Below, piece by piece: positions 1 through 6,765 of a stretch of 13,723 nucleotides of DNA. Under the pieces are notes generated by a model, which ran no database searches, was not told the origin of the DNA, and was given only the letters and a program-made list of their open reading frames with translations. Each line of letters starts with the position of its first letter. Positions within the stretch are counted from its first letter, which is position 1. The DNA is taken from positions 1 through 13,723 of the forward strand of contig JAQTOJ010000026.1 in the NCBI GenBank assembly GCA_028713395.1, in the 5' to 3' direction. The stretch comes from Dehalococcoidales bacterium (lineage in GTDB: Bacteria > Chloroflexota > Dehalococcoidia > Dehalococcoidales > Fen-1064). The position numbers and the translations under genes are program-made.

Positions 1-436
1 TCTGTTTCGATTCGTAGACCACCAGCTTTCCGCCATTAAACCCGGCGATAGAATCTTGGATTTCCTCTCGCATTAAGGGATTAATATCATCGACATAATA
101 TGATTCCGACTGTATTTCTGCGACGAAATTATCGAAGTTCAACCGGCTGCCTAAATCAACTTTTTCTATGGTATTCCAATAAATCAACAGTTTATTGAAT
201 TTGTACCCTTTATATAAAGGCTTGTTATTCTCAACTTGAAATGTTTCAACGTGATTGCCGACAGGACTCGTAACATTACCAAATAGTACAATCGTGGGAT
301 ATTCACCCAGATTCACGAACACGATACTCCGTTCGACTGCGTGAGTATTGGGCAAAATGACATCGGCAGAGACCGCTAACGGGAAAAGCAGAATAAAACC
401 TAATAACAACAAAGCGTAAACCGCTATTTTCTTCAT
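1..436 (-). CDS. Secreted protein of unknown function, C-terminus cut by window edge
   Basis: An open frame of 145 codons runs from an ATG at 434-436 off the left edge without a stop. The N-terminus is a clear Sec-type signal peptide: MKK, then a hydrophobic run through about residue 22, then AVSA before Asp25 as a likely cleavage site. The mature part is moderately polar, with many aromatic residues (for example YKGYKF near 75-80 and SESYY near 110-114) and acidic stretches, and no motif I recognise. A weak AGG lies about 10 bases upstream of the ATG. Export is inferred from the signal peptide; the function is unknown. It sits downstream of the GH3 remnant across a 105-base gap in which I see no gene, so it may be a separate transcript. 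Confidence 0.75.
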   Translation of the reverse strand, partial: MKKIAVYALLLLGFILLFPLAVSADVILPNTHAVERSIVFVNLGEYPTIVLFGNVTSPVGNHVETFQVENNKPLYKGYKFNKLLIYWNTIEKVDLGSRLNFDNFVAEIQSESYYVDDINPLMREEIQDSIAGFNGGKLVVYESKQ

Positions 437-541
437 ATCGTATTACCTATGCGACGGATTATAACACCAATATGACTATATGTCTATCGTTGCGGTTTAT
501 AGCGAACAAAACTAGTCATGCGGACTAACGGCTTATCGAGT

Positions 542-811
542 CTAGCTCAGTCCCGTTACCCCATTGGCGGGCTGTAATCCGGTTGGGATTATGCTTGCCC
601 AGCCGGTAGGTTTCACGGTTTCGTAATCGATTAACGGAAAGACTTGACTATACTGCGCGATATCCGTTATTTTGTCGGTGCCATGCTGTAGACCGTAATC
701 CGTCTGCGCGTAGATGGGTAATAAATTTTTCAGAACTTTGTCTTGAGCTTCCGCCGGATTTACCAGGGCGTCCCGCCACGGCGGTAGAAAGGCGTTGAGA
801 AAACGCCCCAT
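542..811 (-). pseudogene. Truncated GH3 (auxin-responsive) family remnant, N-terminal part only
   Basis: The 89-residue product starts like bacterial GH3-family proteins: an MGRFLNAFLPPW opening, then QDKVLKNLLPIYAQTDYG, an HGTDKITD stretch, and FPLIDYETVKP. This is the usual start of this acyl-adenylate-forming family, recalled rather than searched. Full-length members have roughly 500 residues or more; here a TAG at 542-544 ends the frame after 89, before the ATP-binding core, so I expect no enzyme activity. A GGAG lies a few bases before the ATG, and the gene follows the nucleotidyltransferase after 42 bases, probably in one operon. The last 20 or so residues do not look like GH3: plus-strand positions 571-589 match 12795-12813 at 17 of 19 bases, so the end is repeat-derived. 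A short unrelated ORF is the alternative. Confidence 0.55.
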
Positions 812-853
812 CGTCTCCAGGTCTTTCGCCCTTTTACCCTCCGGATTTGAACG

Positions 854-1945
854 TTAAGGGGTGGTCTCCTCACATCCCGCCGGAAAGAGTCGGGCGCCCG
901 CGGCAATTTTTCCCCCCGGCTTCGGTTTGATATGGTCTCCCATGATCACTCCGTTCAAACTCATGTTATCCGGTATCAGGCAGTCGTTGGCAATGACACA
1001 GCTCCGTAGATTGGCGCTCGAACCCACTTCGGTGTTGTCCCAGATCACCGTGTCCGAAATCACCGTATCCGTGCTGATGGCGCAGTTGTTGCCGATCACC
1101 ACCGGCCCGTTGAGCACCACCCCCGCCGCGATGAAGCAATTGTTCCCCACAATGACTTTACCGGTGCCCACGACCGAGTTATGTATCTTGATTTTGACCC
1201 CCGCCATCAGGTCGTCCGCAAAACGGTAGCCTTCGCACTTACCCGCCAGCAGATCCCGGTGGAGCTGCATATATTTTTCCGTGGTGCCGGTATCCATCCA
1301 GTAATCCGTTGACGGGTATCCGTAAACCGGTGCCCCTTCCGCCAATAATTGCGGGAAAGTTTCACGTTCGATGGAGACTTTCGCGCCGGCCTGTATTTTT
1401 GCCAGGATATCACGGCTTAAAATATATGTCCCTGCGTTAATATAATTGGTCGTGACTTCTTCTTTTTTCGGCTTCTCCAGAAAACGCTTGACACGGTTAT
1501 CGGCCGCCGTTTCCACCACGCCATAAATCGTCGGGTCTTCCACCGGCGTCAACGCAATGGTGGCTTTGGCTTTATTTTTCCTATGCGTTTTCAGCATATC
1601 CGTAAAATTGCGGTTGGCAAAAATATCCCCGTTGAGCACAAAAAATGTGCCTTTGAGATATTGCTCCACATTTTTTATCGCGCCGGCGGTGCCCCGCGGA
1701 CTTTCTTCCATCACGTAAGTCAGCTTGACCCCGAATTTGCTGCCGTCTCCGAAATACGTATGGATCGATTCCGCCAGGTAATGCTGCGCCAGGATTATAT
1801 CCGTGATTTTGTGTTCTTTCAGATTGCGGATGACGTGTTCCAGAAAGGGTAAAGTCAAAACCGGAACCATTGGTTTGGGGAGATTGCAAGTGAGCGGACG
1901 CAACCGCGTGCCCTGCCCGCCGACTAATATCACTGCCTGTGTCAT
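854..1945 (-). CDS. Sugar-1-phosphate nucleotidyltransferase (mannose-1-phosphate guanylyltransferase-like)
   Basis: This 363-residue protein has the nucleotidyltransferase fold followed by a left-handed beta-helix tail. Visible motifs are GGQGTRLRPLT at residues 9-19 with KPM at 24-26 (NTP binding and catalytic Lys), LNGD at 104-107 (metal-binding Asp), FLEKP at 155-159 and NAGTYI at 170-175. The phrase DYWMDTGTTEKYMQLHRDLL near 214-233 is typical of GDP-mannose pyrophosphorylase-type enzymes. Residues from about 245 to 340 carry hexapeptide-like repeats (VVGTGKVIVGNNCFI). The expected reaction joins NTP and sugar-1-phosphate to give an NDP-sugar in the cytoplasm for cell-envelope glycans. 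GDP-mannose is my best guess; glucose-1-phosphate thymidylyl- or uridylyltransferase cannot be excluded. It lies 57 bases after the ABC permease and is followed closely by the GH3 remnant. Confidence 0.88.
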   Translation of the reverse strand: MTQAVILVGGQGTRLRPLTCNLPKPMVPVLTLPFLEHVIRNLKEHKITDIILAQHYLAESIHTYFGDGSKFGVKLTYVMEESPRGTAGAIKNVEQYLKGTFFVLNGDIFANRNFTDMLKTHRKNKAKATIALTPVEDPTIYGVVETAADNRVKRFLEKPKKEEVTTNYINAGTYILSRDILAKIQAGAKVSIERETFPQLLAEGAPVYGYPSTDYWMDTGTTEKYMQLHRDLLAGKCEGYRFADDLMAGVKIKIHNSVVGTGKVIVGNNCFIAAGVVLNGPVVIGNNCAISTDTVISDTVIWDNTEVGSSANLRSCVIANDCLIPDNMSLNGVIMGDHIKPKPGGKIAAGARLFPAGCEETTP

Positions 1946-2002
1946 CTGTTATTCACCTTACTCTTAAAATTGAATCTATTGTACCATAAATGTCTGGTGC
2001 TT

Positions 2003-2755
2003 TTACCCGTTTACGCCGCGCCTCAGAGACAGGCCCGTAATGATTGACATCCCTATTGCGAATCCTGCCAGCGCTGCCAGGTCGCCACCCACCTCGTTCA
2101 GGGTTTTACCGTAGAGCATGATATTACGCAATCCGTCCACCGCATATGTCAACGGCAGGAACCTGGAAATCCATTGGAGATAATTACTCATCTGCGCCAC
2201 CGGCCAGAGCAAGCCGCAGAGAAATACCTGAGGCAAGATAATGAGCGGGATGAATTGCACCATCTGAAACTCATTTTTCGCAAAGGCGGAAATGAAAATT
2301 CCTAAATTGATCGCCCCTATTAATACGACCGTCTGAAAAATAAATATCTGCCAGACCGCCCCTGTATAGTGTATGTTCAGCGCGTATACCGTGAACAGCA
2401 CGATGATCAGAGATTGCAGCAAAGCGAAGAGAAAGAATCCCAGCAGATAACCCAGTACGATATCCGCCCGCGTCACCGGCGATGCCATCAGCCTTTCCAG
2501 TGTGCCCTGGGAGCGTTCCCGCAGGAAACTGATGCCCGTCAACAGGAAACCGAAAAACAGCGCCAGCGTCGCCAGCAATGCCGGCGCCACATAATCCAGC
2601 GTGCCCAGAGCCTCCGGGAAGCTCAGCCAGATAATGGTCATCACCACCACCGGCACGATGAGGATCAATGCCAGCGTGCGCCGGTCGCGTATAATCTGCT
2701 GGATAATACGCTGCGCGATAGTTAACGCATACCTAAACAATTTTTTTATCCTCAC
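2003..2755 (-). CDS. ABC-2 type transporter permease
   Basis: The 250-residue protein is strongly hydrophobic, with about six membrane segments: the first near residues 27-46, the last near 228-243. Between the second and third lies a cytoplasmic stretch with ERSQGTLERLMASPV, the hallmark of ABC-2 family permeases. It is the membrane half of an exporter whose ATPase is encoded just upstream; the two genes overlap by 23 bases, implying translational coupling and a shared complex in the cytoplasmic membrane. ABC-2 systems export drugs, antibiotics, lipids or polysaccharides. The neighbouring nucleotidyltransferase would be compatible with a glycan substrate, but the single-permease, drug-type layout gives no real clue, so the substrate is unknown. 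Confidence 0.9.
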   Translation of the reverse strand: MRIKKLFRYALTIAQRIIQQIIRDRRTLALILIVPVVVMTIIWLSFPEALGTLDYVAPALLATLALFFGFLLTGISFLRERSQGTLERLMASPVTRADIVLGYLLGFFLFALLQSLIIVLFTVYALNIHYTGAVWQIFIFQTVVLIGAINLGIFISAFAKNEFQMVQFIPLIILPQVFLCGLLWPVAQMSNYLQWISRFLPLTYAVDGLRNIMLYGKTLNEVGGDLAALAGFAIGMSIITGLSLRRGVNG

Positions 2756-3482
2756 GCCTTACAAAATGCAGGAAGGCTGCTTCCAGGTCAGCGTCCGGCT
2801 TGCCGGTGGCTTTTTTCAATTCCTCCGGCGTGCCGCTGGCAATCACCTGCCCTTTACGGATAAAGGCTAACCGGTCGCAGTGGGCGGCATCGTCCATGGT
2901 GTGGCTGGAAATCAGAATGGTCACACCCTGCCGGTTCAGGTTGCGGAAATGCTGCCAGAAACCGGCGCGTAATTCCGGGTCGAGGCCCACCGTCGGCTCG
3001 TCCAGTAACAGCAGCGGCGGATTATGCACAATGGCGCAAGCCAGACTCACCCGCTGCTTCATACCGCCGCTCAACTTGTTAATGCCGTCGCCGCGTCGCT
3101 CCCACAGGTCCACCAGCTTGATCGTATCTTCCACCCGCCTGGCACGGGCCGGTTTATCTTTCAAGCCGTAGATTTTCGCGAAAAAATCGATATTCTGTGC
3201 CACCGATAGTTCCTGGTAGAGCGATGGCTGCTGCGGCATATACCCGATCTGAGCCGCCATTTTTCCGCCGGGGGTTTGTCCCAGCACCCGTACTTCACCA
3301 GTGGATGGCTTGAGCAGTCCTACCAGCAAACGTATCAGGGTGGTTTTCCCGGCGCCGTTCGGACCCAGCAAACCATAGCTGATGCCGCGCGGCGCGCTCA
3401 AAGAAAGATTATCCAGCGCTTTCAGCTTGCCGTAAACAAAAGAGGCATTTGTAACCTCGACGGCGCTATCGTTCACAGTCAT
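2733..3482 (-). CDS. ABC transporter ATP-binding protein (drug/ABC-2 exporter type)
   Basis: The 249-residue protein is one complete ABC ATPase domain. Walker A is GPNGAGKTT at 40-48, the Q-loop lies at QQ 84-85 (YMPQQPSLY), the signature is LSGGMKQR at 137-144, Walker B is LLLLDEP at 157-163, followed by TVGLDP, and the switch His is H194 in SSHTMDD. All catalytic residues are present. It powers the ABC-2 permease whose start codon lies inside the end of this gene. The ATG at 3480-3482 has no clear Shine-Dalgarno in front of it; an in-frame GTG two codons later is an alternative. The gene is preceded by a 310-base repeat-rich gap, so the pair probably forms its own transcription unit, perhaps running on into the nucleotidyltransferase. 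Confidence 0.93.
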   Translation of the reverse strand: MTVNDSAVEVTNASFVYGKLKALDNLSLSAPRGISYGLLGPNGAGKTTLIRLLVGLLKPSTGEVRVLGQTPGGKMAAQIGYMPQQPSLYQELSVAQNIDFFAKIYGLKDKPARARRVEDTIKLVDLWERRGDGINKLSGGMKQRVSLACAIVHNPPLLLLDEPTVGLDPELRAGFWQHFRNLNRQGVTILISSHTMDDAAHCDRLAFIRKGQVIASGTPEELKKATGKPDADLEAAFLHFVRREDKKIV

Positions 3483-3792
3483 GATTGCTGATTATCATAC
3501 AAGAGAGGAGGCTGGGAATCAAGGTTTATACTCTAAAATTATGTTAGCTTTGCGGTGCTTTACAAAACGCTAAGCTGTAGTCTGGATGTGTTGAGGTTGA
3601 TGTTCTAGAAGCTTGTCCTCAGCTAGACTGGGGAAGGAAGGGCGAATGCCCTTCCTCTCGTGAATCTTTCAAGAGATGAGCAAATACTCATCTCTTGTTT
3701 CTCCCTGCAGGGAGAGGTTTTCGGTGAGGGTCGTCATGGTTTGAATAGACAGGTTTATACGCACTTTAGTCCCTCAAGGCAATTATTAAATG
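3483..3792. repeat. Intergenic hairpin mosaic (copy A of the main modular repeat)
   Basis: No gene is supportable here. From about 3574 to 3735 there is a chain of modules: a GCTGTAGTCTGG-like left end, a GTTCTAGAAG box near 3603, then three inverted repeats. These are AGGAAGGGC/GCCCTTCCT (3635-3643 with 3648-3656, loop GAAT), AAGAGATGAG/CTCATCTCTT (3671-3680 with 3687-3696), and the perfect 16-base palindrome at 3700-3715. The right end reads GAGAGGTTTTCGGTGAGGGTCG. The same parts recur at 12204-12353 and 12795-12906. The hairpins could also act as bidirectional terminators between the acetyltransferase and the ABC pair, but no good T-tract follows them. Confidence 0.7.
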
Positions 3793-4314
3793 TCAGCCTA
3801 TCTCCACCCAGTACCTCTGCACGATCTCCCCTTCATACAAGACCTCGGATTCAAACACCCCGCCGTTTTTCAGTATAACGTGTGCGGAAGCCGGATTCGC
3901 TTTATCGCAACTGATCAACGCGCGGCTTATCCCCAGTTTTTTCGCTTCCGGCAAAGCCAAACGCAGCATTTCCGTGGCGTAGCCTCTATTTCTTTCAGCA
4001 GGACGTACCCCGTAGCCGATATGCCCGCCCACTTTAGATAAATATTCATTCAAAACGTGCCGGATATTGATCGCCCCCAGCACATCTTTCTCATCCCGCA
4101 CCAGCCAGAAAGTGGAATGCGGCACAAATCCCTCTTTCACCCCGATGCCCCGCGTAAACCCCTCAAAACGTTTCAACATCGCCGGGAAATCGCTGGTATC
4201 CTCGCCCAACACAAACGGCGTGAAATCGGCGTCCACCTTTTTCCACTCGGTAATCATTTCAATGTAGGAGTTTTTATATTCGATTGACGGCTTTACCAGC
4301 TTCACACTTAACAT
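3793..4314 (-). CDS. GNAT-family N-acetyltransferase (RimJ/RimL-like)
   Basis: The 173-residue protein has the GNAT fold signature. Residues 97-114 contain the beta-4/motif A region (GGHIGYGVRPAERNRGYATE) with the RNRGYAT acetyl-CoA pyrophosphate loop. Residues 133-152 (LISCDKANPASAHVILKNGG) are the motif B region with the usual Asn/Ala/Ser pattern. It should transfer an acetyl group from acetyl-CoA to an amine, but the substrate cannot be told from sequence: ribosomal protein N-terminus, amino acid or drug are all possible. The gene is flanked on both sides by repeat-rich gaps of just over 300 bases, so it is probably monocistronic. It ends in TGA, which shows that TGA is a normal stop in this genome; this bears on the Sec reading of the Nfu gene at 13049-13279. 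Confidence 0.88.
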   Translation of the reverse strand: MLSVKLVKPSIEYKNSYIEMITEWKKVDADFTPFVLGEDTSDFPAMLKRFEGFTRGIGVKEGFVPHSTFWLVRDEKDVLGAINIRHVLNEYLSKVGGHIGYGVRPAERNRGYATEMLRLALPEAKKLGISRALISCDKANPASAHVILKNGGVFESEVLYEGEIVQRYWVEIG

Positions 4315-4642
4315 TTTTCTTCTCGCCTTTTTAGGTTCTCCCCGGTTTTTGGGCGCTGGCAGCTAGCGGCTGATCGCCAATCGCTTTTGCCCCTCTGTCT
4401 TTCCCATGAAAATGGCTCATCCCGTATGCAATCGGGATGGGAATCCATCGTACTCCCTTTGCTAAAAATGGTGGACTGTTCTTGCCCAAACGATATTATC
4501 GTTTCCAAGGTCATTCCTCATCTTCCTCGAGTGAAGAGGATTCAGACCCGGTCCAGTACTCGATGCGGGAAGGATTAAGGGGGATTTAGTGCACTGATTT
4601 TAGACTTTTCAAATTGAAAAGTCATCCTGATAAATCTTGGAT
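4315..4642. repeat. Intergenic repeat region
   Basis: I find no gene in these 328 bases. The visible elements are a CGGTTTTTGGGCGC...AGCGGCTGATCGC segment (4343-4382) resembling 13341-13380; the inverted repeat CATCCCG/CGGGATG (4418-4424 with 4433-4439); a tail GATTAAGGGGGATTTAGTG (about 4573-4591) that recurs after other hairpins at 6349 and 9744; and a 21-base near-perfect palindrome at 4603-4623. Short open frames that cross the region follow the repeats and look spurious. Confidence 0.6.
4603..4623 (-). terminator. Possible terminator after the membrane protein gene
   Basis: GACTTTTCAA (4603-4612) pairs perfectly with TTGAAAAGTC (4614-4623), 20 bases downstream of the stop at 4643. The stem is AT-rich and lacks a clear T-tract, so termination is uncertain. 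It may equally be one of the many intergenic palindromes of this genome. Confidence 0.3.
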
Positions 4643-5203
4643 TTACATCCACTCCAAACCGCGCCCGATACCCGCATTTTCGGTTTTTCCGGTCTGCTTC
4701 TGGATAATCCTGGCGACTTCCACCGGATTGCCCGTGCTAAAAATAACCTCCTTGATTTTCCCGGAATTCAACTGCAAAGCCACCCGCGGTTTCCCGATGA
4801 CCGTGTAAAGATAATACCAGCCCCTCGGCCCCAGGTTTATTTTCATGCCTCCGGAATTCAGGATGGTACCGGTAGAGATCACGCTGTAGGCATCGATTTC
4901 CATCCATCTGATGAATTTCTTGATCCGGCCGAATTTGATGATGATGCCCTCCGGCGTCATTACCAGTTCATAAGTCCGGAACTGTAAAATCAGCGCTGCC
5001 ACCGCGCCCATCACCAGCGTTTCCATGGGGAAAACCCACATGATGTCGGGGTCGTTATCAATCGGAGCGATGGTGACATGATAAAGGAACAATCCCAGAA
5101 ACAATGCAGCGATGGCGATAAAAAATACCGCCAGCCATGACATGAAGTGAAAGGGTATGCTCTCCCGATGCAATGCGTATAATTCCATGTTTCTCTGTGT
5201 CAC
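4643..5203 (-). CDS. Conserved-looking membrane protein, two TM helices plus PH-like domain
   Basis: The 186-residue protein has two membrane helices (about 21-44 and 57-74) followed by a soluble C-terminal part. That part starts FRTYELVMTPEGIIIKFG and continues as alternating beta strands (WMEIDAYSVIS, GWYYLYTVIG, RVALQLNSGKIKEVIFST) and a final helix. The layout of a helix pair plus an ELVMTPEGIIIKFG-type strand resembles bacterial PH-domain (YdbS/YdbT-like) membrane proteins; this is by pattern only. Function unknown. The GTG at 5201-5203 and an in-frame ATG at 5186-5188 are both possible starts; neither has a strong Shine-Dalgarno. It follows hypB after a 105-base gap containing a repeat, and nothing ties it to hydrogenase maturation. 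Confidence 0.75.
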   Translation of the reverse strand: MTQRNMELYALHRESIPFHFMSWLAVFFIAIAALFLGLFLYHVTIAPIDNDPDIMWVFPMETLVMGAVAALILQFRTYELVMTPEGIIIKFGRIKKFIRWMEIDAYSVISTGTILNSGGMKINLGPRGWYYLYTVIGKPRVALQLNSGKIKEVIFSTGNPVEVARIIQKQTGKTENAGIGRGLEWM

Positions 5204-5257
5204 TCTATTCTTGCCATTCTGGAGGGAATGTAATGACCGTAGGATCTCCGTGTGGGG

Positions 5258-5305
5258 TGGATTCTGGCTTTTCCCTGCATCCCAACCTTTGTTGGAATAA
5301 CACCA
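5258..5305. repeat. Dispersed CCAACCTTTGTTGG-type repeat
   Basis: The stretch reads GGATTCTGGC, a C-rich spacer, then CCCAACCTTTGTTGGAATAAC with the inverted repeat CCAAC/GTTGG. A related hairpin, ATCCCAAC/GTTGGGAT, lies at 13597-13616. In translation both give IPTFVG-type peptides, a familiar sign of small dispersed DNA repeats rather than genes. Confidence 0.5.
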
Positions 5306-5308
5306 ATG

Positions 5309-5962
5309 CTATTTACCGGTATCTTTAATCCGTTTCTTCAGCCACTTTCCCCACGCTTCCACACCCTCGCCGGTAGTGCAGGAGATGGGGAATATTTGCG
5401 CCTTGCTGTTTATCCCCTTCACCGCTTGGGTAAAAGCCTCGACGCTGAATTTCACATAAGGCAGCAGGTCTATTTTATTCAAAATGATCACATCCACCGC
5501 CGTGAACATGCCCGGGTATTTGTAGGGCTTATCGTCGCCCTCCGGCACGCTGGCGATGAGCGCCTTCAGACTCTCCCCCAGCTTGAAATCCGCCGGACAG
5601 ACCAGATTGCCCACATTCTCGATCATCAGCACGTCCATCTCATCCAGCGGCAGATTGCCCAGCGCATTTTGTATCATGTTGGCATCCAGGTGGCATTCGC
5701 CGCCGGTGTTGATCTGCACCACCGGTACTCCCACCTTGGCCACTGTTTCGGCATCGATGGTGGAACTGATGTCCCCCTCAATGACCCCCACCCGCAAAGG
5801 CTTCAGGGCTTTAATTGTCTGCAACACGGTGCTGGTTTTCCCCGCCCCCGGTGACGCCATGATGTTGATGGTGAAAACCTTGTTTTTCTCCAACAGCTCA
5901 CGGTTTTTCCCCGCCACCTGGTCGTTGACGCCCATGATATTTTTCAAGATTTTGATTTCCAT
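5309..5962 (-). CDS. hypB: HypB, GTPase for nickel insertion into [NiFe]-hydrogenase
   Basis: The 217-residue protein is a SIMIBI-class GTPase of the HypB/UreG family. Visible motifs are the P-loop SPGAGKTS (37-44), EGDISSTIDA near 62-71, the metal-site GGECHLDA with Cys90 and His91, ENVGNLVCPADF with Cys122, and the guanine-specificity NKID at 162-165. It works with HypA to load nickel into the hydrogenase large-subunit precursor. It lacks both the N-terminal CxxCGC nickel site and any His-rich tract, so it is a short form with only the G-domain metal site. Its ATG follows the hypA stop with no gap, and its ribosome binding site (GAGGTGG) lies in the last codons of hypA, so the two are translationally coupled. 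Confidence 0.96.
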   Translation of the reverse strand: MEIKILKNIMGVNDQVAGKNRELLEKNKVFTINIMASPGAGKTSTVLQTIKALKPLRVGVIEGDISSTIDAETVAKVGVPVVQINTGGECHLDANMIQNALGNLPLDEMDVLMIENVGNLVCPADFKLGESLKALIASVPEGDDKPYKYPGMFTAVDVIILNKIDLLPYVKFSVEAFTQAVKGINSKAQIFPISCTTGEGVEAWGKWLKKRIKDTGK

Positions 5963-6304
5963 TTATTCCACCTCGATGCTTTCCACAAATAATTCTTTAC
6001 CGCCGTTCACTTCCAGTTCCGTGCTGCCGCAATCAGGACATCGCCACGCCATCTCCGGCACGATAAAAGTCTTTCCGCAAGCCCGGCAGGTCGCCTGCGG
6101 CGGCGCCATCCTGATATTGGCTTTCAAGCCCGCCGCCATGGTGTCTTTGCTCAATATTCCCAGGTAAAATTGTACGCTATCGCCCACCACCCCGGTCATC
6201 TCCCCGATGACCAGGTTGACGCTCTTCACTTTCTTGGCTTTTGCCTGCCTGGCGTGTTCCAGCACAATCTCGAACAGGCTCTGCGTGATCGCTAGTTCAT
6301 GCAC
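5963..6304 (-). CDS. hypA: HypA, nickel metallochaperone for [NiFe]-hydrogenase maturation
   Basis: The 113-residue protein begins MHELAITQSL. The N-terminal amine, His2 and Glu3 form the known nickel site of this family, so the start must be exact: it is the GTG at 6302-6304, read as Met. The overlapping ATG two bases further in is out of frame. The structural zinc site is Cys73/Cys76 (CRAC) with Cys89/Cys92 (CPDC). Length and layout are normal. An AGGA about 10 bases upstream can serve as ribosome binding site. It delivers nickel together with HypB, encoded directly behind it. A 461-base repeat block separates it from hypE, so hypAB may have its own promoter, although I see no convincing one. 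Confidence 0.96.
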   Translation of the reverse strand: MHELAITQSLFEIVLEHARQAKAKKVKSVNLVIGEMTGVVGDSVQFYLGILSKDTMAAGLKANIRMAPPQATCRACGKTFIVPEMAWRCPDCGSTELEVNGGKELFVESIEVE

Positions 6305-6765
6305 TTAATAAATTCCTATCACTTTAGTTCCCTCTTTCAGAAAGAGGGATACAGGGAGATTTAGTGAATAAATTGTTGTTCAAATCCCTCCTGACCTCCA
6401 TTTAACTGAGGGTGTCCTTGCAGTCTGGTGGCACAGGTATCTTGCCTGTGGACTTCCGTCTTTACGAGAAGTCCCGATAAAGTCGGGACGACGCGGCAAT
6501 CTAAAACCAATGTGCATTTAACCCCCATATTGGGTAAAATACTCCGGTTCTTGTCCTTCTGTAACCATCTTCTTCTCCCTTATTGGAAGATGATCGGCGT
6601 TTTCCCTGTATGCCTCTACCCCTTGATAAGAAACTACTCCGTACCCTCTCCCCTTAGTAAGGGGAGATACAGAGGGAATTGTCCAAGCTCTTAAAATTTT
6701 GCTCTTCTCCCTTGATGGGAGAAGGCTGGGATGAAGGTGACCTTTTGATTGCTTCATAGCTTCCA
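6305..6765. repeat. 461-base repeat block splitting hypE from hypA
   Basis: No gene is supportable. Four hairpins can be read: CCCTCTTT/AAAGAGGG (6330-6337 with 6341-6348), followed by an ACAGGGAGATTTAGTG tail; CACAGG/CCTGTG near 6432-6450; GTCCCGA/TCGGGAC (6471-6477 with 6483-6489); and CTCCCCTTA/TAAGGGGAG (6648-6656 with 6658-6666). The first and last belong to the same type as 9724-9743. Weak open frames on both strands here change character at every hairpin and have no family resemblance. The block has the appearance of successive short-repeat insertions inside a once tighter hyp operon. Confidence 0.65.

Noticed and set aside
3635..3715. CRISPR array
   Set aside because: The inverted repeats differ from one another, there is no regular repeat-spacer spacing, and no cas genes are present.
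5252..5854. Long plus-strand frame of about 200 codons opposite hypB
   Set aside because: It is the antisense shadow of hypB, whose motifs and coupling with hypA are unambiguous.
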